A DNA stretch of 64,000 nucleotides from Tenodera sinensis (GCA_030765045.1 CM060972.1:53664471-53728470); one strand, 5' to 3'; shown: positions 23,937-34,999, counted from the stretch's first letter. The notes: a model not told the origin generated them from the sequence alone. Translations and numbers: made by a program.

Positions 23937-24028
23937 AAGTTCTAAATTCTGTGTAACCAAGAATTCCGAGAAATTATTTACAATAGCAGCATGTTTGTAA
24001 GGATTCCTGTGTTACATATGTACAAGAT
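23937..24028 (+). repeat. 92-bp direct repeat, right copy
   Basis: It is identical to 22623-22714 except for one C/T difference. The 1.2 kb between the two copies holds a TATA promoter and two looser echoes of the sequence after the left copy (near 23790-23880). Confidence 0.85.
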
Positions 24029-24154
24029 AAATGCGCGTTTCATACGACTAATAATTATTTCTGTTAATTTGAAAATGTTTGTAATCTGATGGAATAATAC
24101 ATTATGTGATTTGGATTTAATGACCTCAAAATGTTCGAGGGAAAAAATTATGTG

Positions 24155-24985
24155 TTGCACTCACATGACTTTCTCTACTCTTGTACTAACCATACTTACA
24201 AACTCTTATTCCTATTCTTCATGTTAGTTGAGATAAACATTTGTACAAATTATCTTATTGCTTATTTCCTTGTAGGTGCAAGGGGAATATTAGAATACAG
24301 TAGGCTTTGTGCGATAGTCAAATCGTTTAAAGCTTCGAGATCCCGTTCTCTTTGCACACTTAACATATAAAAAATGAAAAACGATGCTCCATTTCACGAA
24401 AGTTTGTAAGTTTTTCGAAATTGTTACCAATAACCAAGAATATCTCCGAAATGGTTCACTCTACATAAAAAAAATATTCCGACATTGTGTGTTTTAGCAA
24501 GATGTACATTTCTTGTACAGTAAGATTTTATCTCTCTAACGGTTTAGGAGTTATTCAGAAGTCATCGAGAGTAAACAGGACTACATACGCTATAACCAGA
24601 AAATTCAAAATATACATTTCATTTGTCATACAATATCTTAAACATATGACATTTTAATCAAAATCGTCAGTCATTTTCAAAAAAATCAAAATTTTCGAAA
24701 AATGTTACAGTAAAGGGTAATTTCGGGTGGGACTATTTTCTTCAAAATCGTGTCGCATCCTTGAAAGACATAAAACTTAAATAATAACTTTGGTTTTTAA
24801 CAGACTTTTCGTTTTTGAGTCCACAGGTACGCGCACGCACACGCACACGAACACGCGGACCTTTTTCTAAAATTGATTTTTTTTTCTGAAGGTGTATAAA
24901 AACATATTTCCGGCGAAATCTGGTCATCGCATTTTTTGGTGGAATACAATACTTCCACTACTTACCAGTAGAGAAAGTAAAAATG
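24155..24985 (-). repeat. F1 family, near-complete copy
   Basis: It is bounded by ACTTTCTCTACT (24168-24179) and AGTAGAGAAAGT (24967-24978), perfect 12-bp inverted ends. It carries the whole F1 order: a CTTATTGCTTATTTCCTTG stretch, TCCGAAATGGTTCACTC, CAGTAAGATTTTATCTCTC, TTTTCGTTTTTGAGT and an impure (CA)n tract (24830-24857). No protein is encoded. Confidence 0.75.
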
Positions 24986-24989
24986 TTTT

Positions 24990-25090
24990 CTTCGGTTCAG
25001 GGGGCCAAAAAACATGTTTCTGGTAAAATCTTGACATCGAATTTTTGGATGAACTTCCCATACTACACGTAGTTGAGAAATTAATAACCT
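24990..25090 (-). repeat. F1 fragment adjoining the previous copy
   Basis: It repeats the proximal F1 end again (AACATGTTTCTGGTAAAATC through CTACACGTAGTTGAGAAA). Two F1 copies therefore lie end to end in one orientation. Confidence 0.6.
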
Positions 25091-25107
25091 AATACTTGGC
25101 CTACATT

Positions 25108-25668
25108 TTATTTAATTAATTTTATTTCATCCCTAGTACAATACGACGTACAATTCCAATAAAATACCGGTAAAGGTTTGTATTGTTGCGCAAAAAAGTG
25201 CCTTGTTGCAGATGAGCACAATAAAATTGTTTTACAGCAAGGGTAAACAAAAAGAGAAGGCAGCGGATAAAGTAAGCCGCACCCTAACCTTTCGAGAGTG
25301 AAATTTGAATAAAAAGTGTGGCTTATTTTTTGGGTCCAAAGCATAATGCTAACCTCTGATTCGTATTCAACTGAAAATGCACTCACAACTGCTGCAGTAG
25401 ACATGCGAGATACAAAAATGTAGGAAATAGAGTAAATATATCTGGTATTGGCACGAGTAACGTCTTTAGTAATGCTGACTGTTTCAATTAAACCTCGTAA
25501 TCTGTGTACATTTTCTAACAAGAAGTAAATTTTAAAGAATGGATGTCTTAAGCTACAGAGAACATTAAACGCATGTCTGTTGCTTTTGTTTAGGACAAAA
25601 TATTCACGGAAGCGATCATATCGCTGAAGCTGCCTTTGCCAATTCTGGCTATCTATTGCTATCGGCAA
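25108..25668 (-). CDS. 186-codon open frame, unrecognised, doubtful gene
   Basis: This is the longest open frame in the window. Composition is hydrophobic and Cys-rich in the C-terminal third, with no motif I recognise. Codon usage looks like random AT-rich DNA. Part of it (25267-25320) lies over an imperfect inverted pair TAAGCCGCAC / GTGTGGCTTA, a motif type seen at transposon ends. I consider a chance frame more likely than a gene. Confidence 0.15.
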   Translation of the reverse strand: MPIAIDSQNWQRQLQRYDRFREYFVLNKSNRHAFNVLCSLRHPFFKIYFLLENVHRLRGLIETVSITKDVTRANTRYIYSISYIFVSRMSTAAVVSAFSVEYESEVSIMLWTQKISHTFYSNFTLERLGCGLLYPLPSLFVYPCCKTILLCSSATRHFFAQQYKPLPVFYWNCTSYCTRDEIKLIK

Positions 25669-26214
25669 TAGCGGCTGATTATTCTCCTTTCAGTGTATTG
25701 AAAGCAAAAAAGGGCAGCCGTAAACACCATGGGTATTTGAAAGATCGCGAAACGCAATATGCAGTAGTTGGGGAAGGTAGTGTATCGAGAGCTGGAGATA
25801 AATATTAAAAAGAGGGTGCGGAAAGAGAGGGAGAGATTGTCGAAATTAAAACATCTGCCTGTCGCTTAGAATTTAAAACAATGGACGTCAGAGAGCTCTT
25901 CGCAGCGTCACCTGACACATGAGTATTGCAGAAGGTAATTAAAATCCGGGTTCAAAAAATTAGCTTAAACTATTTTTTTAGAGGGAGTGAACGCAACAGA
26001 GAATGGAGGAAGTGGGGAAAGAGGAAAATGTGTTATGTATGCCAGGCCACGCTCCCAGCTACCTGTCTAATCTTTCGCCAGACTTGCGTCATTTTTTCCC
26101 GAAAAAGGATTAATTAACGCTGAAAATGGGTCGAGCCTCGCTCTATACCTGCGTGTGGAGTATATCAGGGTTTTCCAAAATGTGACAACGAAGTCTAAAC
26201 TAACAATAAATACG

Positions 26215-26596
26215 TGTTACATTCTCTACTCTTTTATAATCACTTATATCTCTATCTACTTTAGGTTAGTCGAGGTGAAAATTTGCACAAATTATCTTAT
26301 AGCTCACTTTGTTCTAGGTGCAAGGGAAATACAATAGGCTTTAAGCGATAGCTAAATGTTTTAAGAGTGATAACTTTAAAATTCCGTTCTCTTTGCATGG
26401 CCAAGAAATAGTATCGCAAAATTCTAACAAATAAGAAATATCTCCGAAATACTATGATTCACAAAAAAAATAATTGAACATATATGGTGTGTTTTAATGA
26501 TCTACAGGTTTTCTATACTAAGATTTAGTCTATCTCTTACATTCTACCAGTTATACAGAAGTCACCAAGAGTAAACAGGACTACATGGTCTACAGC

Positions 26597-26638
<42 letters not shown>

Positions 26639-26945
26639 TCATATGTCATAAAGATATCTAAAGCTTTGCATTAACAAAAATAGTGAAGCTATTTTTAAGG
26701 AAATCAAAATTTTTGAAAAAATTTTCTATGTAAGGGGTAGTTTAGAATAGAGGAATTTTTACTGAAAATCTGCGTGTCACATGCTTGAAGGATATTAATC
26801 ATAAATACCAACTTTGGTTTTTAACCGACTTTTTGCTTTTGGGTCATGGTGTTCGCACACACGTACGCACAAGCGCGCAAAACGGCTTGTAAAATTGTAA
26901 GTAAAAGTAGTGTTTATAAAATTGGAGTGCGATATAATTCAAAAT
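26215..26945 (-). repeat. F1 family copy with internal poly(A)
   Basis: It starts CATTCTCTACTC and follows the F1 order to the CACACACGTACGCACA tract (about 26850-26876). At the point where other copies read GCCAGAAAATTCAA there are 37 consecutive A (26598-26634). Confidence 0.7.
26598..26634 (+). repeat. A37 homopolymer
   Basis: An expansion of a short A run inside F1, not a retroposon tail. Confidence 0.9.
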
Positions 26946-26995
26946 AAGAATTTTATCATATCCAATGAGTTTTCCCGACTCCTGTTGTATAAGGT

Positions 26996-27300
26996 CGTCT
27001 CCTTAGCGCTGCGGTAACACTTGCTGCATACTAGGCGGGGAACCCAGGTTCGATTTTTCCCGTTGAGAGACCTGATCCGGGGTGCACTCAGCCTCCTTAG
27101 GTCCCTGAGGAGCTACTTGATTGAAAAGTAGCGCTCTTGGTCGACAAGACCGCATAAGCTGGACGCTGACCACGTGTCAACTCCAGTACTGCACCCAACT
27201 GAAGACGCCTTGGCGGGCAGAGGTGGGGGACGCAGCGGTCGGGCAGTGGGCCTTGTCCCAGATTCGTTGTTGTACCATGGGGTTAGGTACATTTGGGTCC
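26996..27300 (+). mobile_element. tRNA-derived SINE, family D, full-length-like copy
   Basis: A tRNA-like head (CTTAGCGCTGCGGTAACAC, B box CAGGTTCGATTTTTCCC) is followed by a GC-rich body with GAGGAGCTACTTGAT, GACGCTGACCACGTG, CCAGTACTGCACCC and GGTGGGGGACGCAGCGGT. The last part matches the reverse complement of 52725-52831. From memory the GGAGCTACT...AAGTAGCG body belongs to a SINE found in many insects. Open frame 27121-27324 is the SINE body. Confidence 0.7.
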
Positions 27301-27309
27301 GATTGTATA

Positions 27310-27990
27310 ATTACGCAGTTATAAAAGTGGGATGAAAATTTGGTACAAGTAGTTTTTATAGCTGTAATATACCTTATAATTTGGTTTATTATGAGTTTTT
27401 AATGCATTATAGAAAGTATAATGAGTAAAGTATTGTGACTAGCTGTCACATCGGCTAGAATATTTTTTGTTAGGTCAATATACTTAAGTGAGATTGCCTA
27501 CTTTAGTTGGGTTGTACAGGACAAGCGTACGAAGTTTCATCTAGATGTACCAAAGAATGTTGATTTGTATATTAGGAGTTGAGAATAGAGATTGAATTTT
27601 AGGGTAGCTTATTATTTGTCAGTTTATGGAATTCAAAATACAAAGGAAAGGTGGCGATATGAACATAACATTACGTAAATCAATTTTAAAATATCTTAAA
27701 TCCACATTTATCCCTGGGCTCGAAGTCAACAGCAGCCTCTGATACCCATATTCAACGCAAGGGAATTAAAATTTGGTGCCATGAATTTTAAAAAGAGCTT
27801 GACCACCCAGTTTTCAAATTATTGGAAACATTATATAGATTTCTCTTCTAAGAACATTAGTATAGGGTATTTTAGCAAGAAATCATAGGAAGCACTGATA
27901 GTGTAAACAAAGCGTATTTATCGTACCAGCCATCAACTCGCAGACGGCTATGTGGTATGAGATGAACACCTCTCACTGCGCCACAGTACG
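27310..27990. other. No recognised feature
   Basis: AT-rich, with no repeats or coding signal recognised. Confidence 0.4.
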
Positions 27991-27999
27991 GATCTACTG

Positions 28000-28400
28000 T
28001 GGGCTACCACCCCCACGGGGGAAGGGATGAGGTGGAGGGAAACCACGGGCTGGCAGAGCGCGGGGACATAGCAAGGCCACAGACACGTCCCTAACAGTTC
28101 TACAGATAGCCAACCGGCGCACCACCGAAGCTCCAGAATGAGATTGACGAAGCGACCCTAACAGCCTGGCACACAATTGTTTCAAATAGGGCCAATGAAG
28201 AAGGTTTACACAGCGCAAGTATCTGCACTATCTGCCGCAAATGCCCGAAACACCGCAAGTAGATCTAAAAGATGGCGATGAAATAAAGGAAGAGCGACAA
28301 AGGAAACCACAGACAAATCCAACTCAGAGAGGTCGAACGACGAGAATTGAACCCGCGGCACACAGATTTTACCACCTTGATCATCCCATTAGCTAAGATG
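28000..28400 (-). mobile_element. tRNA-derived SINE-like element
   Basis: On the minus strand a head with TTAGCTAATGGGATGATC (A box) and GCGGGTTCAATTCTC (B box), 28330-28400, is followed by a body with GTGGTTTCCTTTGTCGCTC and a GC-rich end (28000-28120). It is locally far more GC-rich than its surroundings. Confidence 0.5.
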
Positions 28401-29020
28401 GCTATTATTCAACCTTAATTTGTTATGATGTAATTTGTCAATAATAGTTCTGGAATAGCATACGATGAATGCTTTTGTTGCCAAAGCTCCTTCGATAATT
28501 TTCACTTCATGTTTGAAAAATTTTGTAATAGTTGATTTTTCAATTATTAAGGAATAGTTATACATAGTATTAAACTTTCCGTATAAATTTCTGCCAGTTT
28601 AACACTTCAATAGAACTTCTGCTGTTAGTCATAATCTAGGTACTACTCCCCAGATGACAAAGAATAGCTAATGTTTTTCAAAGCACGGAGCTTGAATCCT
28701 GACTCCATACCAAGGAGGCAGAAAGCAAGATAAATGGTTGTTCGTGGTCTCTGCTGACACAGTGAATATTTTCACAATATCTAGAATCGCGCACAAACAA
28801 ATTACCCACCTTAGAATGTCTTCTGGATTTATGGAAGCTATGCGCTGTAACCGCTTTCCTGCGGCGACGTTCAGTCAGGAGGAGTGAGAAAATCATTTAA
28901 TCAACCGTATTCTTTAACCCAGTTGAATGGGTTCACCGCATGAATGCACCTCACTGACAAGAACGAGCATGCTTAGTCTTCGTAATAAGATCACCAGAAT
29001 GAAAAAAGGTGATGCGTTCT
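28400..29020. other. No recognised feature
   Basis: AT-rich; no gene signal. Confidence 0.4.
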
Positions 29021-29021
29021 T

Positions 29022-29565
29022 CCCATATGACTTTCTCTACTCTTGTACCCACCATTCTTGCAAACTCTTATTCCTACATCTGCTTCATGTTAATTGGGAT
29101 AAACACTTGCAGAAATTGTCAATTTCCTTGTAAGTGGGAGGGAAATATTACAATTAAGTAGATTTAAGCCTAGTCATATTCTTTAAGAGCTGCTCACTAT
29201 ACGATGGCTTTAAAATTCCGTTTTCCTTACCCGTCCAGAGGATAAAAAGCGAACGACTTCCCATTTGAGAAAAGTTTAAGTGCTGAAAAGTGCAAATAAA
29301 TAATGACAATATGTGACGAAATCTACGTGTTTATCCCCTAGGGTTATACCAGTCATCCAGAATGAAAAGGACATTCATATGAAATTCAAGACATACATTT
29401 CATTTGGCATAAGAATATATTTTAACATGTGATATTTTAATCAAAATCATTATAGTCGAAATGTTGGAAAAATGTTCTGTATAACAAATAGTCTGATGCA
29501 GGAGATTTTGTGTTACATAACTGAAACACGCTGACCTTTAACCAACTTCGTTTTTGAGTTGTCTT
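29022..29565 (-). repeat. F1 family copy, truncated
   Basis: It opens with ACTTTCTCTACTCTTGTACC and runs in F1 order to CTTCGTTTTTGAGTTGTC. It is truncated before the TG tract. Confidence 0.7.
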
Positions 29566-29694
29566 GTGTTGTGTTTGTCTGATGTAACAAACTTCTGCAG
29601 CATTAGTGTAATTCATTTTTAGTTATAGTTTTGATTTGGTTATACTATTGTTTATTAATCATGAAATCCAGTAACCTTTGATAAGATTAAAAAG

Positions 29695-30885
29695 GAGCTC
29701 CGATTACACTACAGGTGAATTGCTTCTTGGAGAACACGAGAGAGCCATGCGGGAATCCCGGTGACGCCTTAAGTAGCGTGTTCTGGGGCTGTTATCCCCA
29801 AGAGAAACATTGAGGACGCTGCGATGGCAAGGCAACACGTCGTAAAATTTTGCGGCTCGGCTGTTAATTTCATACTCCTCTTATAGAGCTGAGGCGTCAT
29901 TAGCTAGTCTCACAGGGAAGATGTGGCCTGCAGAATAAATGACCCAGGCACATTTATTCTAGGCAGTCATGACAGACTAGGGTCTGCTAGCATATCCCTA
30001 ATGTCCGAGGTGTATAAGAGCATGGGAATGACTGGAACTCGACAGAAGCGTAGCCTTAGACAAACGGACACACCTAGACAAAGCATAGTGAGGGAGTAAC
30101 ATCCATAAACCGCTACAGGAGGTCTCTGATGTGTCACCAAAAGTTAGGTATTTGAGGGACTTCACTCCCAAGTAGGTGATGTCATTGTTTCATTTAGTAT
30201 TTCGGCGAAGGTGGATGCAGTCAGCAGGGATGCGGAGCTTCTTATATAGAATGGCGTAGTTTTCGACTAACACTTTTAACTGAGACAGAGATTTTTCTGC
30301 ATGAGGGTGAAGGTTCCGCAAGTGTTAGTACAGAGTAATTGCACTCATCAGCTGTAATAACGTGTTTCCGTTACTACTGCGAAAAGCTTGGGGGATAACA
30401 GAGCTTTCGAGAATTCCGTTTGTTGTGGTTTTGAGGGTTCGTTATTTTGTTGTACCTGAGATTTTAAATGTGCGGTATGTATGGGTTACATGGATGAGCT
30501 GTTGGTGAGCTTGTGCAGGGGACTGTCGATAGATAGCCTTCTTAACGTCCAGTGATAGCTACAGCAATGATAGCCCAGGTAGCAGCTACTGGAAGCTTGC
30601 GTGCCGAGGGCGAAATCCAATGTTGTCGGATATAAGTTGCTGTCTCCCAGGAGTGTGAACAAATGAGGAAGAACTAACCTCTCTAAGACTTTTGAGATCA
30701 TTGAAAGGAGACTAATGGAACGTAAATTGGATAGGTGAGTTGCATATTTTCCCACTTTGAACATACCTCCCGGGCCTCCATTCACAGATGAGAGGATAAG
30801 ACACACACTGAAGAACTTCATCACAAAGAGTAATCCTAGAAGCAAACCGGCGCAGCGTGTTAGCCAGCGGGTTATTGAGTAGAAT
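29695..30885 (-). pseudogene. Jockey-like LINE reverse transcriptase remnant (ORF2 C-terminal part)
   Basis: A clear RT block reads on the minus strand at 30600-30780: RSISLLSMISKVLERL, the counterpart of the RPISLL...K.LE motif of non-LTR reverse transcriptases. Lower in coordinate are THTYRTFK (the finger/palm linker), DITYLGVKS (matching the YLGV motif after the catalytic core), a WGYASRP-like patch, then YSAGHIFPVRLAND and RTRYLRRHRDSRMAL near the C terminus. The catalytic YADD block is not seen and several stops and frame changes occur, so it is dead. The order and spacing are those of a Jockey-clade ORF2. Confidence 0.75.
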
Positions 30886-30889
30886 GTAT

Positions 30890-31310
30890 CATTTGCGTTA
30901 CTAATGAAAAAGTGAAAATAAATAATGATAGTTATCTCAAAATGCTGTGGATTAGCTATTTAATGAGAGAATACTTTTAACACATAATCCACATTCGTAT
31001 TTAGTTTAAGAAGAAATTTGGTGAACTAGAAGGACAAAAGATCCATACTGTAATTCTATTTTTATTCAATACAAAGAATATTTGTAATATAGAAGACGTT
31101 TCCCATCCACTTTGACCGATGCGACAGTCGGAGGCTGTGTGCGATAGACCGATGTTGAGAAGCCTCTCCAGGACTGCCTCTCTGGTAGTCGACTCAGCAA
31201 GAGGAGTGCAGGCATTGCTCTTGGGTCATGACTTCATGAGATAAAAGGGATGAAGCAAGTGTGCCCTGGCAATGACCACGTGCTTTGAAATAGTATTACT
31301 TCTATCTTAA
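30890..31310. other. No recognised feature
   Basis: Unrecognised; a GC-richer patch lies at 31090-31260. Confidence 0.35.
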
Positions 31311-31317
31311 TGAAAGC

Positions 31318-31402
31318 TAATGAAGGCTGTCATTGGTTGAAATTTTCAATTGTTATGCACATGATAGGTTGATTTCAACCAAGTCACACACGAGTGGAAT
31401 AC
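31318..31402 (+). repeat. Repeat pair with 39825-39912
   Basis: Shared order AATGAAGGCTGTCATTGGTT, TTATGCACATGAT, GGTTGATTTCA and GAGTGGAATA/GAGTAGAATA. The copies are diverged by about 15 percent by eye. The element type is unknown. Confidence 0.55.
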
Positions 31403-31639
31403 TCAAGTTTATAAAGCGTTAAAAACTGAAAATTCCCAAGGCAATAACAAAAAGAGCCACTGTCGCGTGGGTGCGCATCAGGAATCACCAAAATGAGGTG
31501 ATTGCCAATATTGGCAAGAGCGAGCCAAAACATCGTAAACATGCTAGAATTAAAATGTTCTAGACATTGCATGGCTCGCCGACTGAGCTAAGGCTGCTCA
31601 CCGTATGGGTTTTTGTGAAAAAAGAAAACCAGAGTGCCC

Positions 31640-31760
31640 ATTTAAAACTGTTAACTGTATATAATGTAAATTTGAGCCTGTAAGCCGGGCCCCTTTGTAC
31701 CGGCACCAGGCAAATATATTAGTCAATAAAATAAGTTGAAGTTGAAATCAAAATGTGAGA
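31640..31760 (+). mobile_element. Possible non-LTR retroposon 3' end
   Basis: GTAAGCCGGGCCCCTTTGTA is followed by CAATAAAATAAG and a short TTGAAG repeat. This looks like a LINE 3' UTR with a polyadenylation signal and simple-repeat tail. No coding part is attached. Confidence 0.3.
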
Positions 31761-32316
31761 ATCTAACTCGGCAGTTCCTGTGAATCAACTTTTACTTTTA
31801 CTTTTTACACGAAAGCGATGTTGAGCGGATAAATGTATTGTTGAATTCACTATCGAGCTTTCTATCATACCGACACTGAGTAAATTACACATAAGTTTAT
31901 GGAATATTAAAAGGGTTTCAAGCCGCGTGTATTTATACTTATTTTAATTCACAGAAGTATACGATAACCTCCCTCTATTTTTGTTTGTTTGAAATCTACT
32001 GAACAAAATATTATGCGTTGCCTCTGAAACTTTTATAACGGTGCAATTCGTTTTTGCTCACATACTCAGATACGCCACTATCGTGTGCAGTCTTGAACCA
32101 GTCGTTTGTTCGTAGTTATTTCAATGTTAACCTCACTTACAGTTTGTCGATGGAAACAAGTTCCTAGGAGTTGGAAAATGAAATGTGAACTTTCAATGAA
32201 TCGTCTATTGACACAAGTCTGTGATTCACGAACATTGCTACTGTCCACCGATCTGAACACCCTAGGACATATTTACGCTCACCATTCGGTCTTTTAAGAT
32301 ATAAGTAAACTTAAAG

Positions 32317-33000
32317 CAGTGGCGTGCAAGCTTCCACACAGTGCGCATAGGTCTGCGTATTGTGCGACTTGGATTCACAAACCAACACTGTTCTCCCGCC
32401 ATTCCCATCTGTTTGCTTCTCCTCTCCTGGCGCAGCAGGAAAAGCCTCCCAAGCTATAATTGTCTCTAAAAATTGAGAAAACCAAGTTTTCTTAATATAA
32501 AGCTTGTAAATTATCACTAAAATGGCGTAGTACGTTAGGACCAGGCTATGAAAAAAAATTCCTATCAAATGTTTGGTTTATTATTTTAAGCAGTTTGAAA
32601 GAGTACATACAGAAACAAAAAACTGGCTTCATGGATTACTTTTACACAACCACAAAATTAGCACAGTCTGTTAACATGCAAAATATAAATTAGTTTCCCC
32701 CACCCCCCCCCCCCCCTGCTTCAAGCGCAAAAGAACGTGTTACAGATAAGGGCAAGAAACTTCTGAAATTTTCATCTGAATGTCTTCTCGCAAACGTGAT
32801 TTATTTAGTTTTAATACCAAAAAAAATTGTTCACATACACATGTTGAACCAAACATAGCGGTCCCTTGGTGAAAGCGAGGAAATTCATGATGTGGATTTT
32901 ATCAAACTCCTTTCAAGTTATTTGCTGTAATTCGTGAAAATAATCCTCTCACTATACCCAAATTGACTAATGACCAAATAATTCGCCAACATCTAACTGC
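32317..33000 (-). pseudogene. hAT transposase C-terminal remnant
   Basis: The short minus-strand frame 32740-32856 reads MFGSTCVCEQFFLVLKLNKS and continues with RLRED. It matches the hAT dimerisation (hATC) pattern F-G-S-T-Y-x-CE-x-x-F-S-x-[ML]-x-x-x-KS-x-L-R, with Y to C and S to L changes. About 420 bases further along the minus strand, CAGTGGCGTGC (32317-32327 on plus) has the form of a hAT terminal inverted repeat. The N-terminal and catalytic parts are not visible. Confidence 0.55.
32699..32716 (+). repeat. C-rich homopolymer run
   Basis: Almost uninterrupted C run; the minus strand is G-rich and could form a G-quadruplex. Confidence 0.8.
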
Positions 33001-33153
33001 AGCCAATGTCCATTATATCTCACCGGCCTTAGTTTAGGTTGCAACGTAAACAAAACGTAAATTGTATTCCTCCGCAGACCCCAACAACATAGGCATTTTG
33101 AGGCACATTAGAAATAATGGGCTATTTCCACTTACTGGAGCAAACTAGTACTT

Positions 33154-33226
33154 TGAGTGAGTGAGTGAGTGAGTGAGCGAGTGATTAGGGTTTAAGGGCC
33201 CGTCGACAGCTAGGTCATTAGAGCCC
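33154..33226 (-). mobile_element. 73-bp retroposon end with (ACTC)n tail and 9-bp TSD
   Basis: Perfect CTAGTACTT copies flank it (33145-33153 and 33227-33235). On the minus strand it reads GGGCTCTAATGACCTAGCTG, then TCGACGGGCCCTTAAACCC, then an ACTC repeat. It shares its core with 23546-23595. Confidence 0.8.
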
Positions 33227-33239
33227 CTAGTACTTAGAA

Positions 33240-34380
33240 TTCAATTACCGAAGGATTTAGAGACCACAGTGTAATCAGAGCAAACTGCCGAACAACTCAT
33301 TTTGGAGAGAAGGCCTCATGTGGCATACTTCACAACAGACTTAGGGATGAGCGGTGAAAGGAAATTGATTATCTACCATCTCCACCTTTACCCTATTACA
33401 AATGCAGGCCACTTGTCTTTTCCGGTTCTGTTTATGTATACACACATCTTTACAAACAAGGTAAGTTTAAAGACGTGCAGTCGCGGAACCGAATAAAAGC
33501 ATGTATTGCTTTTGTGAACACGTTACGTGCATTTTCTTTTGGCATAGCTAGCACAAAGCTTTAATGGTTCCCATTCGACTTTGAAGCACGTTTTAACATG
33601 TTATGCGGTATGATTCCACCACTGACACCATGTGAGGGACTGACCGATTCCCTGAGGTACATAGGTAACAGCGGGGCGTGGCCTCGTAGCTGTGTGTAGC
33701 CGAGTGGACGGATTTAAAAGTACTATGTAGGGGAAATAACAATGGTGTCACTTTCCCCATCTATGCTTTAGGGCAAAAAGGAATTTCTTTTCGAAGATAC
33801 AGCAAAGACACAGACCAGTAAAGCACATGAGGCCCCGTTGTAAAATAGGTTAACTATGTTTAGTTTACGTAATCATGTGAGAAAACAGTAGAGGTAGAGA
33901 GGTACTGCATGCATTGGAGGATTTCACACTGAGACAGCCATTTAGGCTGTTATATGTCAGGACTAAGGAGAAACGGACGAAATGAGAGCGCTCTACTGGC
34001 GTGTTGGAAGTTGAGCAAATAACGCAAACCAGCGTGAGGGTCCCTAACATGTGCTGGCGTTTTTTCATTTCGAACCTGGGTTCGCCTGACAGCCACTACC
34101 CTCATGGGTTTCAACAACGACGCAGCCGACGGAATCTCAAGCTTCAGTAAAGTTAACGTCTTACAGATTATGAGGACTCTGCTTTCTAGATAGATATTTT
34201 CAGGTCCATTTGAAAGCTGCTTCTCTACTTCATAGTTTGCTCCTTCGTCAGAGAGCAAATGGAGGTTCTTATGACCATTCTAAAATATAATGTGGAGCAT
34301 AATTTGATGTAGAATTAATTCACACATTCGCAAGAAACCGAAGAGTTAATCGTCCTCTTTCCTCCACACCTAGATGACTA
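33240..34380. other. No recognised feature
   Basis: Short open frames only; nothing recognised. Confidence 0.4.
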
Positions 34381-34389
34381 CGCAGTAAG

Positions 34390-34500
34390 GTTCTCACTAG
34401 GAAGGTCCCGGCCACTTTAACCATGGGGCTTTTCGTGGCTCCCCCTGATCAGTAGGCAAATGCTAGGTTGGTTGCCCCTCTATCACGAATTCTCTGTAGA
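34390..34500 (+). mobile_element. SINE body fragment
   Basis: TTCGTGGCTCCCCCTGATCA followed by GGCAAATGCTAGGTTGGTT resembles, from memory, the body of a widespread insect SINE that contains GGCAAATGCCGGGATGGTTCC. The tRNA head is missing. Confidence 0.35.
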
Positions 34501-34524
34501 GAGAGTCATGTGACTGCAATTTTT

Positions 34525-34660
34525 GGGTGAAATATAATACTTCTCCTGCGTACTCTAAATAGTAGAGAAAGTAAAAATTTGGTTGCACACTCACATGAAT
34601 TTCTCTACTCGTCAGACTATTCTGACAAACGTTTATTCCTTTATATACTTCATATTTAGA
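34525..34660 (-). repeat. Two abutting F1 termini
   Basis: An F1 proximal end closes with AGTAGAGAAAGT (34561-34572). Nine bases later another F1 copy opens (GTTGCACACTCACATG, then TTTCTCTACT), but it breaks off at about 34660 into a different repeat. Confidence 0.6.
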
Positions 34661-34676
34661 GTGGGAACTTGCAGAC

Positions 34677-34900
34677 AGCTATCGTGAAATAAGGCGATCT
34701 CAAGTTACCTGCCGCATGAACAGTGTGACGTCATTGCGCGCGTACTGTGATAGCTCAAAAACTGCCTAGAGTACATATTGTTTCTCGAGTGTGTTCAGTA
34801 GTTCCACACAGGGTAAAAAGCTTCCAGCACGAAAATTGAAATAATAGTGTATTGCTGAGCCTGTACAATAATTTGGGAGTGAATATTTTACTGCAACTGG
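34677..34900 (+). repeat. hAT/CGGBP1-like element remnant, copy 1
   Basis: It aligns with 41413-41639 over its length: AGCTATCGTGAAAT, CCTGCCGCATGAACAG, TGTGACGTCATTGC, GCACGAAAAT and TTTGGGAGTGAATATTTTAC. The last part reads like the IAEPV-x-x-FGSEYFTA start of the small zinc-finger proteins related to CGGBP1 and hAT transposases, with stops. Confidence 0.4.
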
Positions 34901-34999
34901 TGAGAGCATTGAATGCAAGTTATGCAGTAACGTTGTTGCGTCGACTATACCTTGCCTCCTTTGTGCTCTTGCCATGTGACAGACTGTGCCCTCCCACTT

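Noticed and set aside
25267..25320. Inverted TAAGCCGCAC / GTGTGGCTTA as a pogo-like transposon end
   Set aside because: Resembles motifs recalled from Tigger/pogo ends, but no transposase, TA duplication or second end was found.
25108..25668. Longest open frame as a host gene
   Set aside because: No recognisable motif, no promoter or splice signals, and AT-rich random-like composition. Kept only as a doubtful low-confidence entry.
31565..31600. tRNA-like A box (GCCTTAGCTCAGTCGGCGAG on minus)
   Set aside because: No B box or repeated body found, so a SINE or tRNA call is not supported.
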